64,000 bases of DNA from Streptomyces sp. MMG1121 (GTDB taxonomy: Bacteria; Actinomycetota; Actinomycetes; Streptomycetales; Streptomycetaceae). Below the pieces are notes generated by a model that ran no database searches, was not told where the DNA came from, and saw nothing but the letters and a program-made list of their open reading frames with translations. Shown piece by piece: positions 56,834-64,000 of this stretch. Numbering within the stretch: the stretch's first letter is position 1; every line of letters starts with the position of its first letter. Location: assembly GCF_001280015.1 (NCBI RefSeq), contig NZ_LGDV01000226.1:1-64000 (forward strand), given 5' to 3'. The position numbers and the translations under genes were made by a program.

Positions 56834-57522
56834 TGATCCGCACCCTGGTCGTGGACGACGACTTCCGGGTCAGCCACATCCACTGCGACTACGTGTCCCG
56901 GGTCCGGGGCTACGAGGTGGTGGGCGAGGCGGCGACGGTGGCTGAGGCGCTGGAGGCGGCGCACGAGCTGCGCCCCGACCTGCTCCTCCTCGACATCTTC
57001 CTGCCCGACGGCAGCGGACTGGACGTACTGCGCCGGCTGACCGGGGCCGCGGGAGGCGCCCGCCCCGACGCCTTCGTGATCACCGCGGACCGTGACATCG
57101 CCTCCGTCCGCACCGCCATGAAGCTCGGCGCCGTCGGCTACCTGGTCAAGCCCTTCGGCGCCGCCGACCTGGCCGAGCGGCTCACCTCGTACCGCGAACT
57201 CCAGCACCGTGTCGACATCCTCGGGGAGAGCACGCAGACCGAGCAGGCCGACGTGGACGCCCTGTTCAGCGCCGTCCGGCCGCCCGCCGTCCCCCGGGTG
57301 CCGGCCAAGGGCCACTCGGCGCCCACGCTCGCCCTCGTCCAGCAGACGTTGCGCACCGCCCACCGCGACCTGTCGGCCGCCGAGGCCGCGGAACTGACCG
57401 GCGTCTCCCGGGCCACCGCCCAGCGCTACCTCTCCTACCTCGTCAAGGAGGGCATGGTCCGGCTGATCCTCCGCTACGGGGCGACGGGCCGCCCGGAGCA
57501 CCGGTACCGCATCGCGTCCTGA
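56833..57522 (+). CDS. CitB/DcuR-family response regulator
   Basis: 229 residues. Receiver domain with acidic pocket DDD (8-10), phospho-acceptor Asp in LLLLDIFLPDGSG and Lys in GYLVKPF. C-terminal helix-turn-helix (TGVSRATAQRYLSYLV). Activated by the preceding kinase. Probable targets are the divergent importer operon and/or narK downstream; only the first is suggested by layout. Confidence 0.93.
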   Translation: MIRTLVVDDDFRVSHIHCDYVSRVRGYEVVGEAATVAEALEAAHELRPDLLLLDIFLPDGSGLDVLRRLTGAAGGARPDAFVITADRDIASVRTAMKLGAVGYLVKPFGAADLAERLTSYRELQHRVDILGESTQTEQADVDALFSAVRPPAVPRVPAKGHSAPTLALVQQTLRTAHRDLSAAEAAELTGVSRATAQRYLSYLVKEGMVRLILRYGATGRPEHRYRIAS

Positions 57523-57569
57523 GGCCCCGGGGCCTTCCGGCTTCCCCTCACCGGTCGGCCTCCCGTCGA

Positions 57570-57596
57570 GTGAGAGCAAAGTTCCTTTCCGGTCAC
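57570..57596. promoter_or_regulatory. Candidate GlnR box upstream of narK
   Basis: GTGAG-6 nt-GTTCC-6 nt-GTCAC. On the minus strand this reads GTGAC-6 nt-GGAAC-6 nt-CTCAC, close to the gTnAc-n6-GaAAc-n6-gTnAc pattern of GlnR sites and 75 bp before the narK start. Confidence 0.5.
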
Positions 57597-57670
57597 CCAC
57601 AGCCACAGCGCGGAAACGCCCGCTCCCTACCTTCGGGCTCAGTGTCGTAGCCGGAGCCCGTGGAGGAGCG

Positions 57671-59041
57671 ATGACAGCCCCAGCCGTAACCCGTCGCCGT
57701 GGCCGCTGGATCGAGCGGTGGGATCCGGAGGACGAGCGATTCTGGCAGGCGACAGGGGAGGGGATCGCCAACCGGAACCTCTGGTTCTCGGTGCTCTCGG
57801 AACACATCGGCTTCTCGGTGTGGACCCTCTGGTCGGTCCTGGTCCTCTTCATGGGCCCGGAGTACGGCCTCACGCCCGCCGACAAGTTCCTGCTGACCTC
57901 GATGGTCACGCTGGTCGGCGCCGTGGTCCGGGTCCCGTACACCTTCGCCGTGGCCGTCTTCGGCGGCCGCAACTGGACGATCATCTCGGCGAGCCTGCTG
58001 CTGGTGCCGACGGTGGCGGCCTTCGCGGTGATGAGGCCGGGCACGTCCTTCACGACGTTCCTGCTGGTCGGCCTGCTGGCCGGCATCGGCGGCGGCAACT
58101 TCGCCTCCTCCATGACCAACATCAACGCCTTCTTCCCGCTGCGGAAGAAGGGCTGGGCGCTCGGGCTGAACGCGGGCGGCGGCAACATCGGCGTGCCGGT
58201 CATCCAGCTCGTCGCGCTGGCCATCATCGGCGCGCACGGCGGCCCGCGGCTGCTGCTGGGGATCTACATCCCGCTGATCGTCGTGGCCGCCGCGCTGGCC
58301 GCTGTCTTCATGGACAACCTGGCGACGGTGCGGAACGACACCGGCGCGGCGAAGGACGCGGCCAGGGACGCCCACACGTGGATCATGTCCTTCCTCTACG
58401 TCGGCACGTTCGGCTCCTTCATCGGCTACAGCTTCGCCTTCGGCCAGGTCCTGACGAACCAGTTCGGCCGCACCCCGCTCCAGGCGGCCTACCTCACCTT
58501 CATCGGCCCGCTGCTCGGCTCCCTGATCCGCCCGGTCGGCGGCCGGCTCGCCGACCGCTACGGAGGCGCCCGCATCACCCTGTGGAACTACGTGGGCATG
58601 GCGGCGGCGACGGCCGTCCTGGTCATGGCGAGCATGCGGAAGTCGCTGCCGCTGTTCGTGTCGGTCTTCGTGGTGCTGTTCGTGCTGAGCGGTCTGGGCA
58701 ACGGCTCGACGTACAAGATGATCCCCGGCATCTTCCAGACGAAGGCGCTGGCCAAGGGCCTGACGGGAGAGGAGGCGGTGGCGTACGGCCGCCGCTTGTC
58801 CGGAGCCTCGATGGGCCTGATCGGCGCGGTGGGCGCGCTCGGCGGGGTCGGGATCAACCTGGCCTTCCGCCAGTCCTTCCTCTCCTACGGCTCCGGGACG
58901 GGCGCGTTCGTGGCCTTCCTCGCCTTCTACGCGGCCTGCTTCGCCCTGACGTGGGCCGTATACCTTCGCCGCCCGGTGCGGCAGGCTGTAACGGAGGCCA
59001 CGGCCGGGACGAACTCGCAGCTCAGCTATGCCGAGGTGTGA
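57671..59041 (+). CDS. narK: NarK/NasA-type nitrate/nitrite transporter
   Basis: 456 residues, MFS. Both nitrate-signature stretches are present: GIGGGNFASSMTNINAFFP (about 140-158) and GLNAGGGNIGVPV (about 168-180). Twelve helices. Takes up nitrate or exports nitrite. ATG 57671 with GGAGGAG. A candidate GlnR box precedes it and nnaR follows, as I recall for S. coelicolor SCO2959-SCO2958, so nitrogen control is expected. Confidence 0.92.
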   Translation: MTAPAVTRRRGRWIERWDPEDERFWQATGEGIANRNLWFSVLSEHIGFSVWTLWSVLVLFMGPEYGLTPADKFLLTSMVTLVGAVVRVPYTFAVAVFGGRNWTIISASLLLVPTVAAFAVMRPGTSFTTFLLVGLLAGIGGGNFASSMTNINAFFPLRKKGWALGLNAGGGNIGVPVIQLVALAIIGAHGGPRLLLGIYIPLIVVAAALAAVFMDNLATVRNDTGAAKDAARDAHTWIMSFLYVGTFGSFIGYSFAFGQVLTNQFGRTPLQAAYLTFIGPLLGSLIRPVGGRLADRYGGARITLWNYVGMAAATAVLVMASMRKSLPLFVSVFVVLFVLSGLGNGSTYKMIPGIFQTKALAKGLTGEEAVAYGRRLSGASMGLIGAVGALGGVGINLAFRQSFLSYGSGTGAFVAFLAFYAACFALTWAVYLRRPVRQAVTEATAGTNSQLSYAEV

Positions 59042-59092
59042 CAAGGGACGGTTGGCGAGGTAGGACGTAACACCGGTGACATCACCCCGAAC

Positions 59093-59122
59093 CGAGCCTG
59101 TCACGCGCCGTTGACAGGCTCG
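59093..59122. promoter_or_regulatory. Inverted repeat upstream of nnaR
   Basis: CGAGCCTGTCA (59093-59103) and TGACAGGCTCG (59112-59122) are perfect 11-bp arms around 8 nt. It could end narK transcription or act as an operator for NnaR or GlnR; a short palindrome GGTGA-CA-TCACC lies just before it at 59075-59086. Confidence 0.45.
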
Positions 59123-59165
59123 AACGGCGTACCGGTCAGGGGCGTGCCGGTCAGCGAGGAGAGCC

Positions 59166-60317
59166 ATGTACGACGAAGAGCAGCAACCCGAGCACGGACC
59201 GCTCGCGGGATTCACCGTGGGCGTCACCGCCGCGCGCCGGGCCGACGAGCTGGGCGCGCTGCTCCAGCGGCGCGGCGCCGCCGTCCTGCACGCGCCCGCC
59301 CTGCGGATCGTGCCGCTCGCCGACGACGGGGAACTCCTCGCTGCGACGAAGGAGATCATCGACCAGGTCCCGGACGTGGTCGTGGCCACGACGGCCATCG
59401 GCTTCCGGGGCTGGGTGGAGGCGGCCGAGGGCTGGGGCCTCGGCGATCCTCTCCTCGGCCGGCTCCGGGAGGCGGAACTGCTGGCCAGGGGCCCGAAGGT
59501 CAAGGGTGCGATCCGCGCTGCAGGTCTGACGGAAGAGTGGTCCCCCTCCTCGGAGTCCATGGCGGAGGTCCTGGACCGGCTCCTGGAGGAGGGCGTCGAA
59601 GGCCGCCGTGTCGCGGTCCAACTGCACGGCGAACCGCTGCCGGGCTTCGTCGAGTCCCTCCGCGCCGGGGGAGCGGACGTGGTCCCGGTGCCGGTGTACC
59701 GCTGGATGCCCCCGGAGGACGTCACCCCGCTGGACCGCCTGCTGGACGCGACGATCGCCCGGTCGGTGGACGCGCTGACGTTCACCAGCGCCCCGGCGGC
59801 GGCGTCGCTCCTGGCCCGGGCGGAGGACACAGGCGTGCTCCCGGACCTGCTGTCGGCCCTGTCCCACGACGTGCTGCCGGCCTGCGTGGGCCCGGTGACG
59901 GCACTTCCGCTCCAGGCCCATGGAGTGGACACGGTCCAGCCGGAACGCTTCCGCCTGGGCCCCCTGGTCCAGCTGCTGTGCCAGGAACTCCCGGCCCGGG
60001 CCAGGTCGTTGCCGATCGCCGGGCACCGGGTGGAGATCCGGGGCCATGCGGTCCTGGTGGACGGCGCCCTGAAGCCGATCCCCCCGGCGGGCATGTCCCT
60101 GCTGCGGTCCCTGGCCCGTCGCCCGGGCTGGGTGGTACCCCGCTCCGACCTCCTGAGGGCCCTGCCGGGCGCGGGCCGGGACGAACACGCGGTGGAGACG
60201 GCGATGGCCCGGCTGCGCACGGCCCTGGGCTCGCCCAAGCTGATCCAGACGGTGGTGAAGAGGGGGTACCGGCTGGCGCTGGACCCGGCGGCCGATTCGA
60301 AGTACGCGGACGCGTAG
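59166..60317 (+). CDS. nnaR: NnaR-like regulator (HemD-like domain + winged helix)
   Basis: 383 residues. The first 265 residues have the uroporphyrinogen-III synthase (HemD) fold (FTVGVTAARRADELGALL, ALTFTSAPAAASLL). The rest is an OmpR-type winged helix (SDLLRALPG, VETAMARLRTALGSP, VKRGYRLA). Fusions of this kind are DNA-binding regulators, and NnaR of S. coelicolor works with GlnR on nitrate/nitrite assimilation genes. ATG 59166 with CGAGGAGAG upstream. It follows narK. Enzymatic HemD activity is unlikely to be the main role. Confidence 0.9.
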   Translation: MYDEEQQPEHGPLAGFTVGVTAARRADELGALLQRRGAAVLHAPALRIVPLADDGELLAATKEIIDQVPDVVVATTAIGFRGWVEAAEGWGLGDPLLGRLREAELLARGPKVKGAIRAAGLTEEWSPSSESMAEVLDRLLEEGVEGRRVAVQLHGEPLPGFVESLRAGGADVVPVPVYRWMPPEDVTPLDRLLDATIARSVDALTFTSAPAAASLLARAEDTGVLPDLLSALSHDVLPACVGPVTALPLQAHGVDTVQPERFRLGPLVQLLCQELPARARSLPIAGHRVEIRGHAVLVDGALKPIPPAGMSLLRSLARRPGWVVPRSDLLRALPGAGRDEHAVETAMARLRTALGSPKLIQTVVKRGYRLALDPAADSKYADA

Positions 60318-60328
60318 CCGGCGGAGCG

Positions 60329-60725
60329 TCAGCGGGGCAGGTCACAAGGCGTCCGCTCGTTCTGCCGGACACGGCCGCCGTACACCGTCAGCGCCCGGCA
60401 CGAGAAGCCCGGCGCCACCGTCGAGCCCACCGCCCGCACCACGTTCCATGCCACCCACGGGCCCTCGAAGTGTTCCCGGAGCGGGGCGGGTTCGCCCCTC
60501 GCCGCCAGCGCGTCGTGCAGCGGGATGCTGAACGCCGGCGTGATCAGGAGGACCAGCGCGTACGACAGCAGCGGCGCCCCCAGGAGCCGGCATCACCGCG
60601 CAGGCGAAGATGTGGAAGACCCCGGTGTCCAGGCCCGTGGTGATCGTCGCCGCCGCCGGGAACGCGGTCCCCTTGCGGGTACTCGTCGTGTCCGTCGCCG
60701 TCATCGCGTTCATCGTCCTCGTCAT
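60329..60725 (-). pseudogene. Broken DUF1772/anthrone-oxygenase-like membrane protein
   Basis: From ATG 60725 (or 60704) a frame encodes the normal family start (TGLDTGVFHIFACAVMP) and then turns to nonsense. A second frame, ending at TGA 60329, encodes the normal C-terminal half (LLSYALVLLITPAFSIPLHDAL, FEGPWVAWNVVRA, LTVYGGR). The halves join out of frame near 60585-60600, and roughly 40 central residues, including one membrane helix, seem missing compared with the family. A deletion plus frameshift has therefore inactivated it. It lies between nnaR and the CGNR gene, on the opposite strand. Confidence 0.7.
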
Positions 60726-60830
60726 GTCTCCAGCATGTCTCCAGCCGGTACGAGGGGTTCCGGCCCGGCGTCCGGGAGGGCACTGTGAAGAGAAGAGCCC
60801 CACGCTTCCTGCCTAGGCGGTGACAGGCAC

Positions 60831-61424
60831 ATGGCACTGGGTACGGCCATACCCGCGTACGAGTCGCGGTTCGATGCCGGACGGATCTGTCTCGATCTCC
60901 TCGCCACCTCGCATCCCGGCGAACGGCTGGACGACGTAGGGGCGTTGCGCGCCTGGATCGGAGGAGCCGGACTCGTGCCGGACGGGACCTCGCTCGTCCG
61001 GGCCGAGGGTGCGTGGGTGGTCCGCTTCCATGAACTCCGCTCCTTCGTAGGGCAGTTGGTGCGGGATCCGCAGGTGTCGGATGCCTCCTCGTACGCGCGT
61101 GCCCTCGGGCGGGTCAACGACGTCGCCCGGGCCGCGCCTCCCGCCCTCCGTGCCGTACCGGGTGAAGGCGGCCGTCTGGTCCGGGAGTTGGCGGAACCGC
61201 CCGGCTGTGCGGAACTGCTCGCCCTCGTTGCCCGGGATGCCGTCGAGCTGCTCACCGACCCCGTCGCGCGGGCCGCCGTACGGGAGTGCGAGGGGGACGA
61301 CTGTCCGCTCGTCTATCTCGACACCTCCCGGGGGCGGCGTCGGCGCTGGTGTTCCAGCGAGGTCTGCGGGAACCGGGAGCGGGTGGCCCGGCATCGGCGG
61401 CGGGCGGCTCTCGCCCGGGCCTGA
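60831..61424 (+). CDS. CGNR zinc-finger protein (ABATE domain)
   Basis: 197 residues. N-terminal ABATE-type ligand-binding domain and a C-terminal zinc finger: CEGDDC, then WCSSEVCGNRERVARHR, with the diagnostic CGNR. Members are putative stress-response transcription factors. ATG 60831 (weak Shine-Dalgarno). Divergent from the DUF1772 pseudogene, which may have been its target. Confidence 0.88.
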   Translation: MALGTAIPAYESRFDAGRICLDLLATSHPGERLDDVGALRAWIGGAGLVPDGTSLVRAEGAWVVRFHELRSFVGQLVRDPQVSDASSYARALGRVNDVARAAPPALRAVPGEGGRLVRELAEPPGCAELLALVARDAVELLTDPVARAAVRECEGDDCPLVYLDTSRGRRRRWCSSEVCGNRERVARHRRRAALARA

Positions 61425-61688
61425 GCGGCCTGTTTCCGCCCCGGCGGCCAGTGATGTGCGTAACACTCCGTTTCCCGGGCGCCCCGGCCGGTCAACTCCG
61501 CCGTCTCCGCGTGCCCCCTGGCGATGTGTCGGAAATGCAAAGATCGGGCGGGGGGAATGTGCGCGCATGTCCCTGTCGTCACGCCGCCCCCAAGAAAACT
61601 GTCACCCCGGTTTGAACACCTCACCGCTGCTTTCCGTACGGGTGGGCGAGCGACCGACTGGGGGAACCCCCGGACACCGGAGGTGGGC

Positions 61689-62267
61689 GTGCGCAAGGAT
61701 GCGGCCGTGGCCAATGAACGTGGATCGAGGGCCCGACATCGCATGTCCTCACAGCCCTCGGAGCCCGATGAGGAGCTGATGCGTGCGCTGTACCGAGAGC
61801 ACGCCGGACCTCTGCTCGCGTATGTCCTGCGGCTGGTCGCCGGTGATCGGCAGCGCGCCGAGGACGTCGTGCAGGAAACGCTCATCCGTGCCTGGAAGAA
61901 CGCCGGTCAGCTCAATCGGGCGACCGGATCGGTACGCCCCTGGCTGGTGACGGTCGCGCGCCGCATCGTCATCGACGGCCACCGCAGCCGGCAGGCCCGG
62001 CCGCAGGAGGTCGATCCGTCGCCGCTGGAGGTCATCCCCGCGGAGGACGAGATCGACAAGGCGCTGTGGCTGATGACGCTGTCGGACGCGCTCGACGACC
62101 TGACCCCGGCCCACCGGGAGGTTCTGGTCGAGACGTACTTCAAGGGGCGTACGGTCAATGAGGCGGCCGAGACGCTGGGCATACCCAGTGGCACGGTGCG
62201 TTCCCGGGTGTTCTACGCCCTGCGATCGATGAAGCTGGCACTGGAGGAGCGGGGGGTGACGGCGTGA
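61689..62267 (+). CDS. sigU: ECF RNA polymerase sigma factor SigU-like
   Basis: 192 residues. Region 2 (YREHAGPLLAYVLRLV, AEDVVQETLIRAWKN) and region 4 (TPAHREVLVETYFKGRTVNEA, GIPSGTVRSRVFYAL). Directs RNA polymerase to envelope- or secretion-related promoters; SigU is the S. coelicolor homologue I recall with a ZAS anti-sigma gene directly downstream. GTG 61689 has GGAGG at 6 bp; ATG 61744 is an internal alternative. The anti-sigma gene overlaps by one base. Confidence 0.9.
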   Translation: MRKDAAVANERGSRARHRMSSQPSEPDEELMRALYREHAGPLLAYVLRLVAGDRQRAEDVVQETLIRAWKNAGQLNRATGSVRPWLVTVARRIVIDGHRSRQARPQEVDPSPLEVIPAEDEIDKALWLMTLSDALDDLTPAHREVLVETYFKGRTVNEAAETLGIPSGTVRSRVFYALRSMKLALEERGVTA

Positions 62268-63100
62268 TGAGCAGTGGTTACGGGGGAATGCAGGGATTCG
62301 GTGCGGGTGGTCCGGGTATGTCTGGGCCCATGAGCCCCAGTTCGGGATCTTCGGTGCCGAGCGAACACGAGACCGTCGGCGCTTACGCCCTCGGGATTCT
62401 CGACGACGCCGAGGCAACCGCTTTCGAAGCACATCTGGCCGGTTGCGAGTGGTGCGCCCAGCAGCTGGACGAGCTGGCCGGGATGGAGCCCATGCTGGCC
62501 GCGCTCGCGGATCTGCCGGGCTCCGGCAGCACACCCTCGATCGGCGAGTCGCTGTCCGCCAGGCCCGGCCCGCGGCTGGCGGAGAGGCTCGTCGACGAGG
62601 TCGCCGAGCGCCGGGCGCAGAAGCGGCGCCGCAGCTTCTACATGATCGCCGCGGCCGCCGCGCTGATCATCGCCGGGCCGCTGGCCGCCATCGCGGCCAA
62701 CAGCGGCTCGTCCGGCGGCAGCGGTCAGGTCACCGCCTCGTCCGCGCAGACCACCTTCAACGCGATGCCGGACAAGAAGTCGGCCACGGACCCGTCGTCC
62801 GCGGTCAGCGCGACCGTCGGCATGACGCAGAAGGACTGGGGCACCCAGGCGGTCCTGGAGCTGAAGAACGTCAAGGGCCCGCTCAAGTGCTCGCTGGTCG
62901 TCGTGGCGAAGAACGGGCAGCGCGTGACGATGTCCTCCTGGTCCGTGCCGGACTGGGGTTACGGCGTCCCGAACGCGAAGACCGAGGAGTCCAAGAAGCC
63001 GCTCTACATCGGCGGTGCGGCGGCCTTCAAGCCGAACGAGATCGACCACTTCGAGGTCGTGACCTTCGAGGGCAAGAAGCTGGTGCAAGTGGACGCGTAG
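62267..63100 (+). CDS. rsuA: Membrane anti-sigma factor with ZAS motif
   Basis: 277 residues. The cytoplasmic part has the zinc-binding anti-sigma motif: His34, then His56-x3-Cys60-x2-Cys63 (AHLAGCEWC). One transmembrane helix follows (about 125-145), then an extracellular domain ending VQVDA. It holds the sigma factor until a signal triggers release, probably by proteolysis. ATG 62267 overlaps the sigU stop (TGATG); GTG 62264 is possible. The Gly/Met-rich N-terminus is low-complexity. Confidence 0.9.
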   Translation: MSSGYGGMQGFGAGGPGMSGPMSPSSGSSVPSEHETVGAYALGILDDAEATAFEAHLAGCEWCAQQLDELAGMEPMLAALADLPGSGSTPSIGESLSARPGPRLAERLVDEVAERRAQKRRRSFYMIAAAAALIIAGPLAAIAANSGSSGGSGQVTASSAQTTFNAMPDKKSATDPSSAVSATVGMTQKDWGTQAVLELKNVKGPLKCSLVVVAKNGQRVTMSSWSVPDWGYGVPNAKTEESKKPLYIGGAAAFKPNEIDHFEVVTFEGKKLVQVDA

Positions 63101-63107
63101 CTTCGCA

Positions 63108-63159
63108 GGGCCCCCTTCGCGTACGGTTGACGGCTGCCCAGCACGTCAGAAGGGGGCCC
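63108..63159. promoter_or_regulatory. Stem that covers the helD Shine-Dalgarno
   Basis: GGGCCCCCTTC (63108-63118) and GAAGGGGGCCC (63149-63159) are perfect 11-bp arms around 30 nt. The right arm contains the AGAAGGGGG ribosome-binding site of the next gene, so if the hairpin lies in the transcript it would block translation. It could also act as terminator for the sigU operon. Confidence 0.5.
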
Positions 63160-63160
63160 G

Positions 63161-64000
63161 GTGGCCGCTCAGGTTCAGCAGTCCGCGGTCGGCTCGGTAC
63201 ACGGCGCACACGATTCCGTCCGTGACCGCGAGATCGGCGTCGAACAGGAACACCTGGACCGGGTGTACCAGCGGCTCGAGGAGAAGATCCACGAGGCCGA
63301 GTTCCTGATGAACGACGCGGCCAAGCGCGGTCAGGTCGGCACGCCGGGCGCGCTGGCCGAGCGCGACGCGCAGGTATTCCGCGCAGGTATCCACCTGAAC
63401 CGGCTCAACAACGAGTTCGAGGACTTCCTCTTCGGGCGGATCGACCTGCTCCTCGGCAAGGACGGGAAGAAGGGCCCGGACGGGGCCTACACCGCCGTCG
63501 AGCCGGCGGAGGGTGCCGTGCGGGACGACAACACCGCCGACATCGCCGAGACCCTGCACATCGGCCGTATCGGCGTCCTCGACGCGGACTACGCGCCGCT
63601 GGTCATCGACTGGCGGGCGCCCGCGGCCGCGCCGTTCTACCGGGCCACGCCGGTCGACCCCGGCCGGGTCGTACGGCGCCGGGTCATCCGGTCCAAGGGG
63701 CGCCGGGTGCTGGGGGTCGAGGACGACCTGATGCGGCCCGAGCTGACCGCCCGCCTGGACGGCCGCACGCTGCCCGTCATCGGCGACGGCGCCCTCATGG
63801 CCGCCCTCGGCCAGGCCCGCACCCACACCATGCGGGACATCGTCTCCTCCATCCAGGCCGAGCAGGACCTGGTCATCCGCGCCCCCGCCGCCTCCGTCAC
63901 CTACGTGGAGGGCGGGCCGGGGACCGGAAAGACCGCCGTCGCCCTGCACCGCGCCGCCTACCTGCTCTACCAGGACCGGCGGCGCTACGCCGGCGGCATC
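63161..64000 (+). CDS. helD: HelD-like RNA polymerase-associated ATPase (partial)
   Basis: 280 residues are visible; the gene runs off the window end. The N-terminal coiled coil (GVEQEHLDRVYQRLEEKI) inserts into the secondary channel of RNA polymerase in HelD proteins. The UvrD/Rep-type ATPase starts with Walker A GGPGTGKTAVALHR. HelD recycles stalled RNA polymerase, and actinobacterial relatives can protect it from rifampicin. GTG 63161 follows AGAAGGGGG. Confidence 0.9.
   Translation, partial: MAAQVQQSAVGSVHGAHDSVRDREIGVEQEHLDRVYQRLEEKIHEAEFLMNDAAKRGQVGTPGALAERDAQVFRAGIHLNRLNNEFEDFLFGRIDLLLGKDGKKGPDGAYTAVEPAEGAVRDDNTADIAETLHIGRIGVLDADYAPLVIDWRAPAAAPFYRATPVDPGRVVRRRVIRSKGRRVLGVEDDLMRPELTARLDGRTLPVIGDGALMAALGQARTHTMRDIVSSIQAEQDLVIRAPAASVTYVEGGPGTGKTAVALHRAAYLLYQDRRRYAGGI

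Overview
The window is chromosomal DNA from a Streptomyces or a very close relative. It has very high G+C, dense genes with GTG and TTG starts, ATGA overlaps, a pkaA/pkaB kinase pair, an actinobacterial 180-kDa-type NAD-glutamate dehydrogenase, a NarK-NnaR pair, a SigU-type ECF sigma factor with its anti-sigma factor, an LAXTG sortase substrate and a tmRNA with an ANTKRDS-type tag. From memory the gene order resembles the S. coelicolor stretch around SCO2999 down to SCO2952; no database was searched.

Layout. 0-5.4 kb: NAD-glutamate dehydrogenase. 5.5-29 kb: a large cell-surface glycopolymer locus. It holds a GtrA protein, membrane glycosyltransferases, two GT2 enzymes with long C-terminal regions, four GT2 + CDP-glycerol glycerophosphotransferase (TagF-like) fusions, a TagGH-type ABC exporter, galE with a DraG-type ADP-ribosylglycohydrolase, a TetR regulator, and an embedded ohrR/ohr peroxide-defence pair. 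29-33 kb: a sugar ABC importer (two permeases and a lipoprotein, no ATPase). 33-41.3 kb: an FHA/FtsK-like protein divergent from the Ser/Thr kinases PkaA and PkaB, then prfB. 41.5-47 kb: a repetitive LAETG wall protein, a tiny zinc-ribbon membrane protein, ftsE-ftsX, an S41 protease with a TTA codon, smpB and ssrA. 47.2-52 kb: a compact RiPP cluster (26-residue precursor ending AWYFWY, two cytochrome P450s) followed by a convergent MFS exporter and a divergent LysR regulator. 52-57.5 kb: an SsuABC/TauABC-like importer divergent from a CitAB/DcuSR-type two-component system. 57.6-60.3 kb: narK and nnaR, with a candidate GlnR box before narK. 60.3-64 kb: a broken DUF1772 gene, a CGNR zinc-finger regulator, sigU with its ZAS anti-sigma gene, and the start of a HelD-like ATPase.

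How it fits together. The 5.5-29 kb genes look like a set for making, decorating and exporting a phosphodiester-linked wall polymer. The kinases, FtsEX, S41 protease and LAETG protein add envelope and division functions. The most notable system is the peptide cluster at 47.26-49.67 kb. Its precursor has the architecture of tryptorubin/atropopeptide precursors (short leader, six-residue aromatic core at the C-terminus), is separated from an unusually short P450 by a strong hairpin, and is followed by a second, conventional P450 that overlaps the first. This predicts a tryptorubin-type cross-linked hexapeptide with Phe at core position 4 and possibly an extra oxidation.
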